This document shows positions 56,311 to 64,000 of a stretch of 64,000 nt of DNA, one piece after another. The notes beneath the pieces are model-generated. The model was not told the DNA's origin. It was given only the letters and a program-made list of their open reading frames with translations, and made no database searches. This stretch comes from Collybiopsis luxurians FD-317 M1 (Eukaryota > Basidiomycota > Agaricomycetes > Agaricales > Omphalotaceae). Position 1 is the first letter of the stretch, and each line of letters opens with the position of its first letter. A program made the translations under genes and the position numbers. The stretch is taken from assembly GCA_000827265.1 (NCBI GenBank), contig KN834751.1, positions 1,235,123 through 1,299,122 of the forward strand, in the 5' to 3' direction.

Positions 56311-57849
56311 ATGTCCAGCACATCACAAATGAATCTCACCGTTGCTACCATCTGCGAATATGCCAAGTCGCCCCATGGGATTTCCGTCGAGAAGAATCGA
56401 TTAGATATACCTGAACATCCCCAATCCTCAGGCTTCGATCTCAAAGACCATCCCAATAAAATTCCTCGGCTGGAACATCAGCTTCAATCCCCTAAAGCTC
56501 TGCATGAAAGCGCTCAAACTAAGGCAAAAGCCTTCGGCCCACTTATTCCACCTATTCATCGTCTCCCAGCCGAACTCTTCTTCCCTATATTCGACTACGT
56601 CTGCGAGGATGCTATCAGCCCTTTGCGGTACGAACCACTAACAAAAGTTCCATTTCGCCTTAGTGCAGTATGCAGCCGTTGGCGATTATTGTGTCTCTCT
56701 TATTCGAGAATGTGGTCAACGTTTACAGTAAATTGTGACTACGGATTCGAGGTTGCAGCCGCTGTTGACTTATATCTCGAGCGTTCCAAGCAACAGCCTC
56801 TTACACTCCAACTTGCTTATTGTCCTGATGACACGAGTCTGGCCGGGCATGATGTTGTGTTCCAAAAGCTCATTAGCTGCTGTGCCCGCTGGCGCCATGT
56901 CATGCTCCAACTGCAGTTCCTCACCCCCTATCTGTCTGGACTGGACTTTCCCGCTTTAGAATGTTTAATTATTAGTGTTCTCTCCGACGATGAGGAAGAA
57001 CTGGACGTTTTTGCTCGTTCCCCAAAATTGCAAACGCTCGAAGCTCGCAGTGTCTTCACTCCTCACCCAGAAATCTTGGGACAGATCACGACACTATCAT
57101 ATATGATGGATACAGGTAATCTGCATGAGATGGTAGCATTATGCCCTAAGCTTCTCACCCTGGTGGTTCAGGAATTCGACATTATCCACGATTGGGATTG
57201 GGATGATGACGATGATGATCTTGATGAATCAGACATTGCTGATTCGCTAACTGTACTTCCAATTCTCACTTCTCTCACTGTTGAGGGAGAGGGAATAGCA
57301 TTTCGTTCGTTCGTCACTCCTGCACTCACTACACTCAAGATAGAGCATTGCATTGCAAACAATGACGCTACTTGCTCCCTCGTTGAGCGATTCCTGGACC
57401 GCTCAGGCTGCTCATTAACGCATCTAGAAATCGAGGCAATTTGGGCGGACAGGACTGTTGTTGGCTTCTTACAAAGGCTTCCCTTACTCGAGGAGCTAAT
57501 CATTCGTGACCACAAGATGAGCAGCCCTCCGAGTTGCTCTCCACCCATCACCAAAGTGTTCTTGGAAAGCCTTCATAGCCGTCAGCCATCCCATCCCGTG
57601 CTTGTCCCGAAACTCCACTCGCTGTCCTTGAAGGTTGCGTCGGCCGGATTCGATCACAAGTCATTTGTCCGGCTGATTTTGTCCAGATGGATTCCTGATA
57701 AAGACTATGCTGCTTCGATTGGTGTGTCATGTATACGGTCGGTCAAGCTACATCTGCCCGAAGGCGTAGACGAGGCAGAGTACCTCCCACTAGTTCGATT
57801 GAAGAAGAAGGGTATGCACTTTGATTTGCGGATGCATGCATACTCTTGA
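56311..57849 (+). CDS. F-box/LRR-like protein, paralogue 1
   Basis: Intronless, 512 aa. A heptad-like N-terminal helix precedes the F-box-like segment at about residues 80-140 (IHRLPAELFFPIFDYVCEDA, then FRLSAVCSRWRLLCLSYSRM), after which Leu-rich repeat-like units continue to the end (LDFPALECLIISVL, SPKLQTLEARS, FVTPALTTLKIEHC and RLPLLEELIIRDH). An acidic run (WDWDDDDDDLDES) sits near residue 300. This layout is the common agaricomycete F-box design, expected to act as a substrate receptor for SCF ubiquitin ligases. The start at 56311 is taken because the ATG is followed directly by the conserved MNLT(V/L)ATI(C/Y)EY segment shared with paralogue 2, whose start lies at that Met. The gene sits between two family fragments. 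Confidence 0.85.
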   Translation: MSSTSQMNLTVATICEYAKSPHGISVEKNRLDIPEHPQSSGFDLKDHPNKIPRLEHQLQSPKALHESAQTKAKAFGPLIPPIHRLPAELFFPIFDYVCEDAISPLRYEPLTKVPFRLSAVCSRWRLLCLSYSRMWSTFTVNCDYGFEVAAAVDLYLERSKQQPLTLQLAYCPDDTSLAGHDVVFQKLISCCARWRHVMLQLQFLTPYLSGLDFPALECLIISVLSDDEEELDVFARSPKLQTLEARSVFTPHPEILGQITTLSYMMDTGNLHEMVALCPKLLTLVVQEFDIIHDWDWDDDDDDLDESDIADSLTVLPILTSLTVEGEGIAFRSFVTPALTTLKIEHCIANNDATCSLVERFLDRSGCSLTHLEIEAIWADRTVVGFLQRLPLLEELIIRDHKMSSPPSCSPPITKVFLESLHSRQPSHPVLVPKLHSLSLKVASAGFDHKSFVRLILSRWIPDKDYAASIGVSCIRSVKLHLPEGVDEAEYLPLVRLKKKGMHFDLRMHAYS

Positions 57850-59154
57850 ATGGGTAATTGAGACGAAGGCTTCACGAAGAGCTTTACGAGTATCCTGTAC
57901 GACATACAAGTGCCAATATGTTTACATGCCCTGTATATCTAGTATTTCCTATCTTTTGGTGGCGTAGAAGTTTCAATTGTCTCTTTGATAGTACTGGCAG
58001 TCAGGTTGATTTGGAACGTGAAAGATGACCCAGAATATAATCATTCAGTTATAGAAGAAGGGTTTGTGCTTCAATCGCGGCAATAGTTTTCAACATACAC
58101 TTACCTTGAATTGTGCCATCTCGTTTCAACTGGCACAAGAAATTTAGTTTCCCCGTAACCTACGCACATCAGCATTGCTAGACTAATCTATCAAGCGTTG
58201 GTGGATCCTCTGCTCCCAACCCTGGGCTGAAGCTTCTGACGTAGTATTGCAAGGAGCAGATGGATTGCCCCTGGACTAACCTGAAAAAAACTTGAAAAAG
58301 TTCCCGAGACTTAACTGGGACCATACGGATAGGCGGATTTAGGGTCAAGACACTGGATAGGTACTTATTCTCATACCGGCTAAGATGGAAGATGGTATCT
58401 CTTGATATAACAAGTTAACATGTAGAAGGTAGACGTATTGCTAGTACGTAGCCTATCCGCGGACCATCCGCGGATGAAAGGATTAGGGTCGCCTGATTAG
58501 AATTCAACCAAATTTAATGTCCGGCGGAACTTGAAGATAATATAGTTCGAGAATGATTTGCGGTATCAGCAATGCGGTATCTTAGATCTAAGTATCCAAA
58601 CTTGTATAATTTGCGGTTTTGTGAATGAACTACGGTAATAGGGCAGGATAGTCAGCACAACAACCCTGAAAAAAAGAAACGACCTGGGGGCGGCAGAAGA
58701 GAATAGGTTAAGAACTAGCTCCCATACTCTAGCTCAGTCAAAGCAGGTTCGATTCTGGACAGGAGCCTTGCGATACCAGATAGATGTGCTCCAGTTTAGG
58801 CGGCAGCGATAGTCTAGAGCAGTCACTAATCATTCTTTGCTTACGCATACATTGGGAGCTCCTTCCGGTTAGGTAAGGTTTAACACTGGCTTGGGCTCAA
58901 GAACTGGACGCGGGGTTAGTATGAGTTGATCTATGGAGAAACTCTACCCTTTTAGCAACTAAAAAATCCAGGCTGTATTGGGGGATCGTATACATAGCTA
59001 TGTACACCCGGTACGACCGGATAACTTCGGGGTCAATACAAGCGGTGATCTTCCAGTCAAAAGCGACGAACCCTTTTTCTTTCTTTTTTTTAGGAAAACA
59101 TTGGGGGTGTACAAATGGAGCAGTTATATTGTACCACCAGAATATTACCTAAGA
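57850..59154. other. Intergenic, no supported gene
   Basis: The first ~170 bp are a 3' flank shared with paralogue 2 (a GTAGAAGTTTC motif and a CAGTCAGGTTG-like motif). A trace similar to the coding 3' end (AGAAGAAGGGTTTGTGCTTC) occurs near 58057. The rest shows nothing recognisable. Confidence 0.5.
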
Positions 59155-59725
59155 GATACGAAGTAAAGATAGAGCGTGAATACAACGAACTGATTCAACT
59201 CGGGTCAGAAAGTGTTCATGAGGCTGTTCATGAGGGATTTTCTGGATGGCGGAATAGTTCTCTATCCGAGAAAAATGGAACCCCATTGGTAATAAGACAC
59301 GTAAAGGAAGACGCCGAGCTGTCAATGAGCTGTTTTTTGGATGACTGTCAAGATGAAATAGTTCGAGTTGCACGGGAGGATCCATTCAAGTCATTCAAGA
59401 AACGTTGAGGAGCTATCTCTGTACCGTCTTTCTGATGGGACTGGTATCCAAAATACTGGTAAAGAGATAAGCGGTGAAGATAGAGCATTCAGAAGCCAAC
59501 GAATCAATTCAACTCAAGTCAGAATGAGTTCAAGAGGCTGTTAATGAGGCGTTTTTTGGAGGCGGAATAGCTCCGAATCTGAGAAAAATGGTGCCCTATT
59601 GGTAATGAGACACTGGAGCGTGGAGACGAGCTATTGAACTCGCACCAATGAGGTATTTTTTGGATGACTGCCAAGATGATCCAGTCACTTACACGGGCGG
59701 AACCATCTAAGCCATATAAGAAGGC
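59155..59725 (+). repeat. Two diverged tandem units of ~310 bp
   Basis: Unit 1 (about 59155-59400) and unit 2 (about 59465-59725) share ordered blocks: GAAGATAGAGC or AAAGATAGAGC, CAACGAA...ATTCAACTC, GAGGCTGTT(A/C)ATGAGG, GGCGGAATAG, GAGAAAAATGG, CATTGGTAAT(A/G)AGACAC or its variant, and TTTTTTGGATGACTG(T/C)CAAGATGA. Unit 1 has an open frame of 97 codons (59115-59408); unit 2 has lost it. This is a local duplication of unknown origin. Confidence 0.7.
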
Positions 59726-59810
59726 CCTCGATAGGCCCAAATTTACAACAAACTCATATCCATTTCCTCTGAATCATGTTCGTTGTACGTCGCTCTCTTG
59801 TGCTCGTTGA

Positions 59811-60158
59811 ATGCGCCTCTTGACTAATCACTATACTTTGGCAACAAGATTGCTCAGATCCCTGTTTCTCAAGCCGGCTGTTGCGACAACTCTTGCTGCA
59901 GCAATAACTCTTCCTGCAGGTAAAGCCTTTTTCTGCTCGACGACTGTTGGAAAATTGACTTACACAAAATTCCTTTGTTAGCTGCGGCAATTCGTGAGTC
60001 GAAGAATGTTGGCAAACTATAAGAAGACTGACGTGACCTTTGCAGTTGCGGTTGCACCTCCACCGAATGCAAATGTTAGATTTCATACATCTAGCCTATG
60101 CAATAGCTTCGGCGTATCAGTTGTGTGTTCAACGTCGAATATTTCTGTACCTTTATGA
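59811..60158 (+). CDS. Candidate small protein (77 aa) with 12-nt exon
   Basis: Three exons: 59811-59919, 59982-59993 and 60046-60158, with GTAAAG and GTGAGT donors, TTAG and GCAG acceptors, and phases that close. The product starts MRLLTNHYTLATRLLRSLF and is basic and hydrophobic through an Ala-rich core (ATTLAAAITLPAAAAILAVA), then polar with two Cys, ending NISVPL. The N-terminus could be a mitochondrial presequence or a signal anchor. No family recognised; there is no C-terminal CaaX box, so a mating pheromone is not supported. The case rests on splice quality and frame continuity only. Confidence 0.4.
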
Positions 60159-60663
60159 AGTCGTTATGTAACATGTTTCGATTCGCCGACTTTGTCGACT
60201 GAATACAAGTTGTTGTCCTGTTCGTCTTCATATTCGCATGATTCCTGTCCTCGAAAAGCCCACGTCGCGATAGATCTCTCAGAGGCTATCGGGAAGCAGG
60301 GGAAGCAAGAATATAAGCAAAAACCTCGACTCTGGCTAATGAAGGTGCCGTTCGTCAGCGTCAGAAGTAGCACAGAGGGACCTCATTGCGTGCAAACGAC
60401 TGCCGGCTGTCTCTCAGGTTCGAGAGTTGACGGACATCAGTAAAGATGTGGTTGTGAATGAATGAAGTGCGAAGGTGTCGATAAAGCAAAGAAACTGACC
60501 GCAACGATGAAGGCTTGGGAGGACAAGATCCGTCGAACTTGTCGTTAAGAAGCTCGAGAGTATCACCCCTTATACAGGTCGTTCATTACTGAGGTATGTG
60601 GGTGAGCAAAGTCGAGAATACGATTCATCTGTGAAACTGCTACTCATAAATTTCGCTGGGAAG
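60159..60663. other. Intergenic, no supported gene
   Basis: Short overlapping frames on both strands, without motifs. Confidence 0.5.
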
Positions 60664-60997
60664 AGTTCCTGGACCGTTCAGGCTGCTCATTGGCGCATTT
60701 AATCGTCGAGGCAATCTGGGCGAGCAAGTCTATCAAGAAGGCCTCCTTCACTTGCTATCGCACACCGCGCAACTATTCGCACTATTTACGGACACGGCGT
60801 TGCGCATGCATCGGCTGGATCACAAATCATTTGCGGAAATGATATTGCCCAGACGGATTCCTGATAAAAGCTGTGTACCCTCAATTAGCGTGTCGTGCAT
60901 GTACTCCGTCGATTTGTGTCTGCCCGAAGGCGGGGACGAGGCGGAGGACCCTCCGTTGATCCAATTGGAGAAGATGGGTTCATGCTTCACTTTATAG
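60664..60997 (+). pseudogene. F-box family fragment with internal deletion
   Basis: The first part (FLDRSGCSL and AIWA-type sequence, 60664-60725) matches the middle-late region of the F-box paralogues. After a gap and frame change it resumes with LDHKSFAEMILPRRIPDK, VSCMYSVDLCLPEG and LIQLEKMG, the conserved C-terminus, stopping at 60997. Intervening coding sequence is missing. It is a remnant of a family member upstream of paralogue 2, mirroring the truncated copy upstream of paralogue 1. Confidence 0.7.
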
Positions 60998-61508
60998 TTC
61001 TAGTTCGCATAATTTTCCCTTCTATTTGTCTCAATCTTCCAGTGTATCCAGAATAAGAGTAGGTTTTTTGTCTGTACCGTTTTGCGAATGTATTGAACGG
61101 AAGAGTGGCTTATGTTGGAAAATCAGACAGAGGTTCTAGAAAAATAATTTTACAAGTACATACTGCATCATACTCGAGCGTAAGCTATCTGTAGCTGGTA
61201 GTTTCCATCGTTCCGCGGTGTATCTATCGCTGCATTAGAGTGTAATTCCCTCTATCTTCGAGGCGCATTCAATATTGGATCCGGGACGGGCCGGTATGGA
61301 AAGTAGCATCCGGTGCGTCGGTCTGGCCGCTGGCGCCCCTTTCTTCCTTGTTTCTTCTTCAACTCTTTTCAATTTTCCAGCGTCTCATACAGTATATAAA
61401 CATCTCAACGACAGGTACATGTTGAAGTTTATCTGATCAATTTTTGTCTCTTTATCGACTCTGACCTCTTTAAGCCTTTCGTTTTCCGAGTCGCGGTATT
61501 ATGTCGAA
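60998..61508. promoter_or_regulatory. Duplicated intergenic/promoter segment of F-box paralogue 2
   Basis: The block at 61133-61230 (GTTCTAGA, TTTTACAAGTACATACTGCA, GGTAGTTTCCATCGTT and GCGGTGTAT) matches 55978-56070, which lies between the truncated copy and paralogue 1. The promoter has therefore been duplicated together with the genes. No core motif was assigned. Confidence 0.55.
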
Positions 61509-63002
61509 ATGAATCTCACTCTTGCCACCATCTACGAATATACCAGGTCGCCCCATGGGATCCCCGAGGAAAATCTTGTGCGTGCACCTGAATATCTCCG
61601 ATCCTTAGACGTCGACCTCGGTAATTATCGCAATGAAATCTCTCGATTGGAAAACCAGCTTCAATCCCTGAGAGCTCGGCAAGAAAGCGCTCAAAAAAAA
61701 GCAGCAGCCCTCCGCTCACTTTTTGCACCTATTCGTCGTCTTCCAAATGAACTCCTCATCCACATATTCGACTACGTCTGCGATAATGCTCCGAACCCTC
61801 GGTGGTACGAGTTATCAGATGCTCCTTTTAGCCTTAGTGCGGTATGCAGTCGTTGGCGATCATTGTGTCTCTCACACCCGAAAATGTGGTCAAAGCTTGC
61901 AGTAAACTGTAACAAAGGATCGAAGATTGGAACCGCCGTTGATTTATATCTCGAGCGCTCCAAGCATCAGCTCCTTACGCTCCGACTCGCTTATTATCCT
62001 GAGGACGATAATCAGGTCGGGCATGAGGCTATTTTTCAGAAACTCCTAAACTGTTGTGCCCGTTGGCGCCATGTCATGCTCTCACTGCAGTACCTCTCTG
62101 CGGAGTTTCCCCGTTTGGCAGGATTGGACTTTCCCGCTCTGGAATCGCTAAATTTTTATAACATCCGTCGGGGCCTGGGAGAATTGGGAATTTTTGCTCG
62201 TTCACCAAAACTGCTAGAGTTAGATACTCAGACAAGCTTTATTCCGAACCAGGATGTCTTGGGTCGGATCACCAAATTATCATACACTGTGGATTTCGGT
62301 AATCTGCGCGAGGTATTACGTCTGTGCTCTAAACTTCACGCCCTGGTGATCTTCGAAAATTATCGTGAGACAGACATTCGCGATCCGCCAATCGTGATAC
62401 CGACTCTCACTTCTCTCCGTGTCGATGGAGAACAAGAGTATGAGGGAACATTCCGCTCACTTACCACCCCTGCACTTACTACACTCGAAATTACACGGTG
62501 GTTCCCTGTCGGTGATGTGGCGCTCTGGCATATTGAGCAATTCCTGGACCGTTCAGGCTGCCCACTGACGAGTCTGAGGATCGAGGCGTACTGGACGGAT
62601 GAGACTGTCATTACTCTATTACGAAGGCTTCCTTCTCTTCAGGAGCTTGCTGTCTTTGATTGCTGGATACCGCGCAACCATTCAAGCGACTTTCGAAAAC
62701 AACCCATCACTAAAGTGTTCGTAGAAAGTCTTCATCGCTATCGGCAATCCCATCTCCCTATTGTTCCGAAACTTCGCTCGCTATCCTTGAAGGTCGCGTC
62801 GACTGGGTTCGATCACGAATCATTTGTGGACATGATTATGTCCAGATGGATCCCTAACATAGACAGCGCTGCCTCGACTGGTGTGTCGTGCATCCAATCG
62901 GTCCAGTTGAGTCTGCCTGAATGCATAGATGAAGCAGAATACCTTCCCTTGGTTTGCTTGAAGAAGGAGGGTATGTGCTTCGATTTACAGATGGCGGTAT
63001 GA
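61509..63002 (+). CDS. F-box/LRR-like protein, paralogue 2
   Basis: Intronless, 497 aa, clearly related along its whole length to the gene at 56311. N-terminal MNLTLATIYEYTRSPHGIPE, then a predicted coiled coil (NEISRLENQLQSLRARQESA), the F-box-like segment (IRRLPNELLIHIFDYVCDNA, then FSLSAVCSRWRSLCLSHPKM) and LRR-like units to the end (LDFPALESLNFYNI, TTPALTTLEITRW and RLPSLQELAVFDC). It lacks the acidic run of paralogue 1. Just upstream, an ATG at 61501 opens a three-codon frame whose stop TGA overlaps the start codon (ATGA). The role is expected to be SCF substrate recognition, by family. Confidence 0.85.
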   Translation: MNLTLATIYEYTRSPHGIPEENLVRAPEYLRSLDVDLGNYRNEISRLENQLQSLRARQESAQKKAAALRSLFAPIRRLPNELLIHIFDYVCDNAPNPRWYELSDAPFSLSAVCSRWRSLCLSHPKMWSKLAVNCNKGSKIGTAVDLYLERSKHQLLTLRLAYYPEDDNQVGHEAIFQKLLNCCARWRHVMLSLQYLSAEFPRLAGLDFPALESLNFYNIRRGLGELGIFARSPKLLELDTQTSFIPNQDVLGRITKLSYTVDFGNLREVLRLCSKLHALVIFENYRETDIRDPPIVIPTLTSLRVDGEQEYEGTFRSLTTPALTTLEITRWFPVGDVALWHIEQFLDRSGCPLTSLRIEAYWTDETVITLLRRLPSLQELAVFDCWIPRNHSSDFRKQPITKVFVESLHRYRQSHLPIVPKLRSLSLKVASTGFDHESFVDMIMSRWIPNIDSAASTGVSCIQSVQLSLPECIDEAEYLPLVCLKKEGMCFDLQMAV

Positions 63003-63554
63003 TATCCCGAACGAGGTTCCATTCCCGATGTCCCTTTATAGTTAGTGTTTTCTGTCTTTCATTGGTGTAGAAGTTTCCGTTGCCTATAGTACTCAACGAA
63101 GTCAGGTTGGGTTGCGTTTATTTAAACGCGTAGATAGATCAAACAAATTATATCAATTTAGTCAAAGAACCGGGGTCTGTAATATCAACAAAGTAGGCGA
63201 AGAATCGCATACCCTCACCTTTCGTTCCTTATACGCAGCTGCGTCCGTGTCAATTTGAACCCAGCTATTCAGTCAAAAAGTCTTGGCCAGAGCTGAACCG
63301 CGAATCGGAGTATACAGGTCTGGTCCAGATCCGGTTCATATCTAATCTGTAGGGTATCAATAATCAGATATGCAGACAAGTACCGCTCCAGTACCGATCC
63401 TCGCGTTGCCTGAATAGCCAGGTACTCTATATCCTCCCTCGACTATATTATCCAGCTAACCCGAATATCCTCATGCAGGACCGCTTGAGTCGCTGGTTTC
63501 TTTTTTCTTACCTCAACTTTGCAGACGTCCGACGTCCCCAAGTGAGCTGCGATC
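63003..63554. other. Intergenic between F-box gene and siderophore transporter
   Basis: The first ~110 bp match the 3' flank of paralogue 1. The remainder holds the upstream region of the transporter; no GATA-type iron-responsive site was assigned with confidence. Confidence 0.45.
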
Positions 63555-64000
63555 ATGTTTCCAGTGGATGTCCGACACCCTGCTGCTCGGGAGGAAGACG
63601 ATTTGGATAGCCTAAAAAAAGTCGACTCGTCCTCCAGAGACCACCAAGCCTCGTCTTCCTCTCATGGTAATGGCAGCGAAGAAGAATACTTTCAATCCCA
63701 AGGTGTCACCCGCATGGAAGCCATCCATCGAGCCGCCCAAGGCAAATCCGGCCGAGGCACCTTATGGGCTATCAGCATCTCCGTCATCGTTTGTGCTTGG
63801 GCATACGCCCTAGACACCAGCACCACGTCCAACTACTCCGCTTTTGCCACGTCTACGTTCCAAGAACACAGTTCCGGCCTCGCGTCTCTCGCCATCGCCA
63901 CTAAAATCATTTCAGCAGTATGCAAACCCTTCATTGCAAAGATATCAGACATCACCTCACGCCCGTATACGTACCTTCTTATTCTGTTCTTCTACGTCCT
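63555..64000 (+). CDS. Siderophore-iron MFS transporter, 5' part
   Basis: Starts at the ATG at 63555 and runs open to the window edge (148 codons seen), so it is truncated by the window, not broken. A polar acidic N-terminus is followed by GVTRMEAIHRAAQ, the first membrane segment (LWAISISVIVCAWAYALDTS), the motif TSTTSNYSAFATSTF, a second membrane segment (GLASLAIATKIISAVCKPFI) and AKISDITSRPYTYLLILFF. This order is the hallmark of the fungal Sit/Arn family of proton-coupled permeases for Fe(III)-siderophores at the plasma membrane. The whole protein would normally be about 600 aa. No intron is seen in the visible part. Confidence 0.88.
   Translation, partial: MFPVDVRHPAAREEDDLDSLKKVDSSSRDHQASSSSHGNGSEEEYFQSQGVTRMEAIHRAAQGKSGRGTLWAISISVIVCAWAYALDTSTTSNYSAFATSTFQEHSSGLASLAIATKIISAVCKPFIAKISDITSRPYTYLLILFFYV

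Noticed and set aside
59754..60086. Minus-strand ORFs of 110 and 67 aa
   Set aside because: They overlap the spliced plus-strand small gene and its introns; Gln/Ser-rich composition without a motif.
1..64000. CRISPR array, bacterial operons or rRNA genes
   Set aside because: Intron structure and gene families are fungal. No regularly spaced direct repeats and no rRNA signatures were seen.

Overview
The window looks like nuclear DNA of a filamentous basidiomycete, most likely an Agaricomycete. Genes are split by short introns (about 50-75 nt) with fungal GT-AG borders, intergenic DNA is AT-rich, and several families are typical of mushroom-forming fungi: F-box/LRR-like proteins, arrestin-like proteins, an expanded kinase-like family, secreted ferritin-like proteins and a siderophore permease. 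Single-copy eukaryotic genes (IMP dehydrogenase, the PAF1-complex subunit CTR9, a Vps3844-like membrane protein, a WOPR regulator) anchor this reading.

Layout. (1) 0.45-9.8 kb: a minus-strand tandem array of five units of about 2 kb. Each encodes the same unrecognised multi-pass membrane protein. Units 2 and 4 give complete five-exon models (311 and 305 aa); units 1, 3 and 5 are damaged to different degrees. Four units use a GC donor at the same intron. (2) 10.7-12.6 kb: IMP dehydrogenase in four exons, whose upstream region contains a remnant of the array's upstream module. (3) 12.6-21.4 kb: no gene I can support. (4) 21.5-22.6 kb: a six-exon WOPR (Gti1/Pac2) regulator. (5) 24.2-29.4 kb: a divergent pair (Vps3844-like and F-box), then an arrestin-like gene. 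(6) 33.2-37.0 kb: a short hypothetical gene diverging from a large Ser/Pro/Thr-rich protein. (7) 38.3-42.4 kb: two paralogous small helical proteins flanking a foldback element and a MITE-like element. (8) 43.1-44.7 kb: a kinase-like gene. (9) 45.3-49.1 kb: two secreted-protein genes on the minus strand (ferritin-like and Sde182/DUF1593 nucleoside-hydrolase-like). (10) 49.7-53.8 kb: CTR9, 15 exons. (11) 54.8-63.0 kb: an F-box family block with two intact intronless genes, two same-strand fragments and one inverted fragment, plus a local tandem repeat and a candidate 77-aa gene. (12) 63.6 kb to the right edge: the start of a siderophore-iron MFS transporter.

The genes do not form one pathway. 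The housekeeping genes (IMPDH for GTP synthesis, CTR9 for transcription elongation, Vps3844-like for the endomembrane system) sit between fast-evolving lineage-specific families that duplicate and decay in place. The least explained components are the tandem membrane-protein array with its shared GC-AG intron and the paired small helical proteins. Splice sites were assigned by eye from frame continuity, GT/GC-AG borders and paralogue comparison; no search was run.
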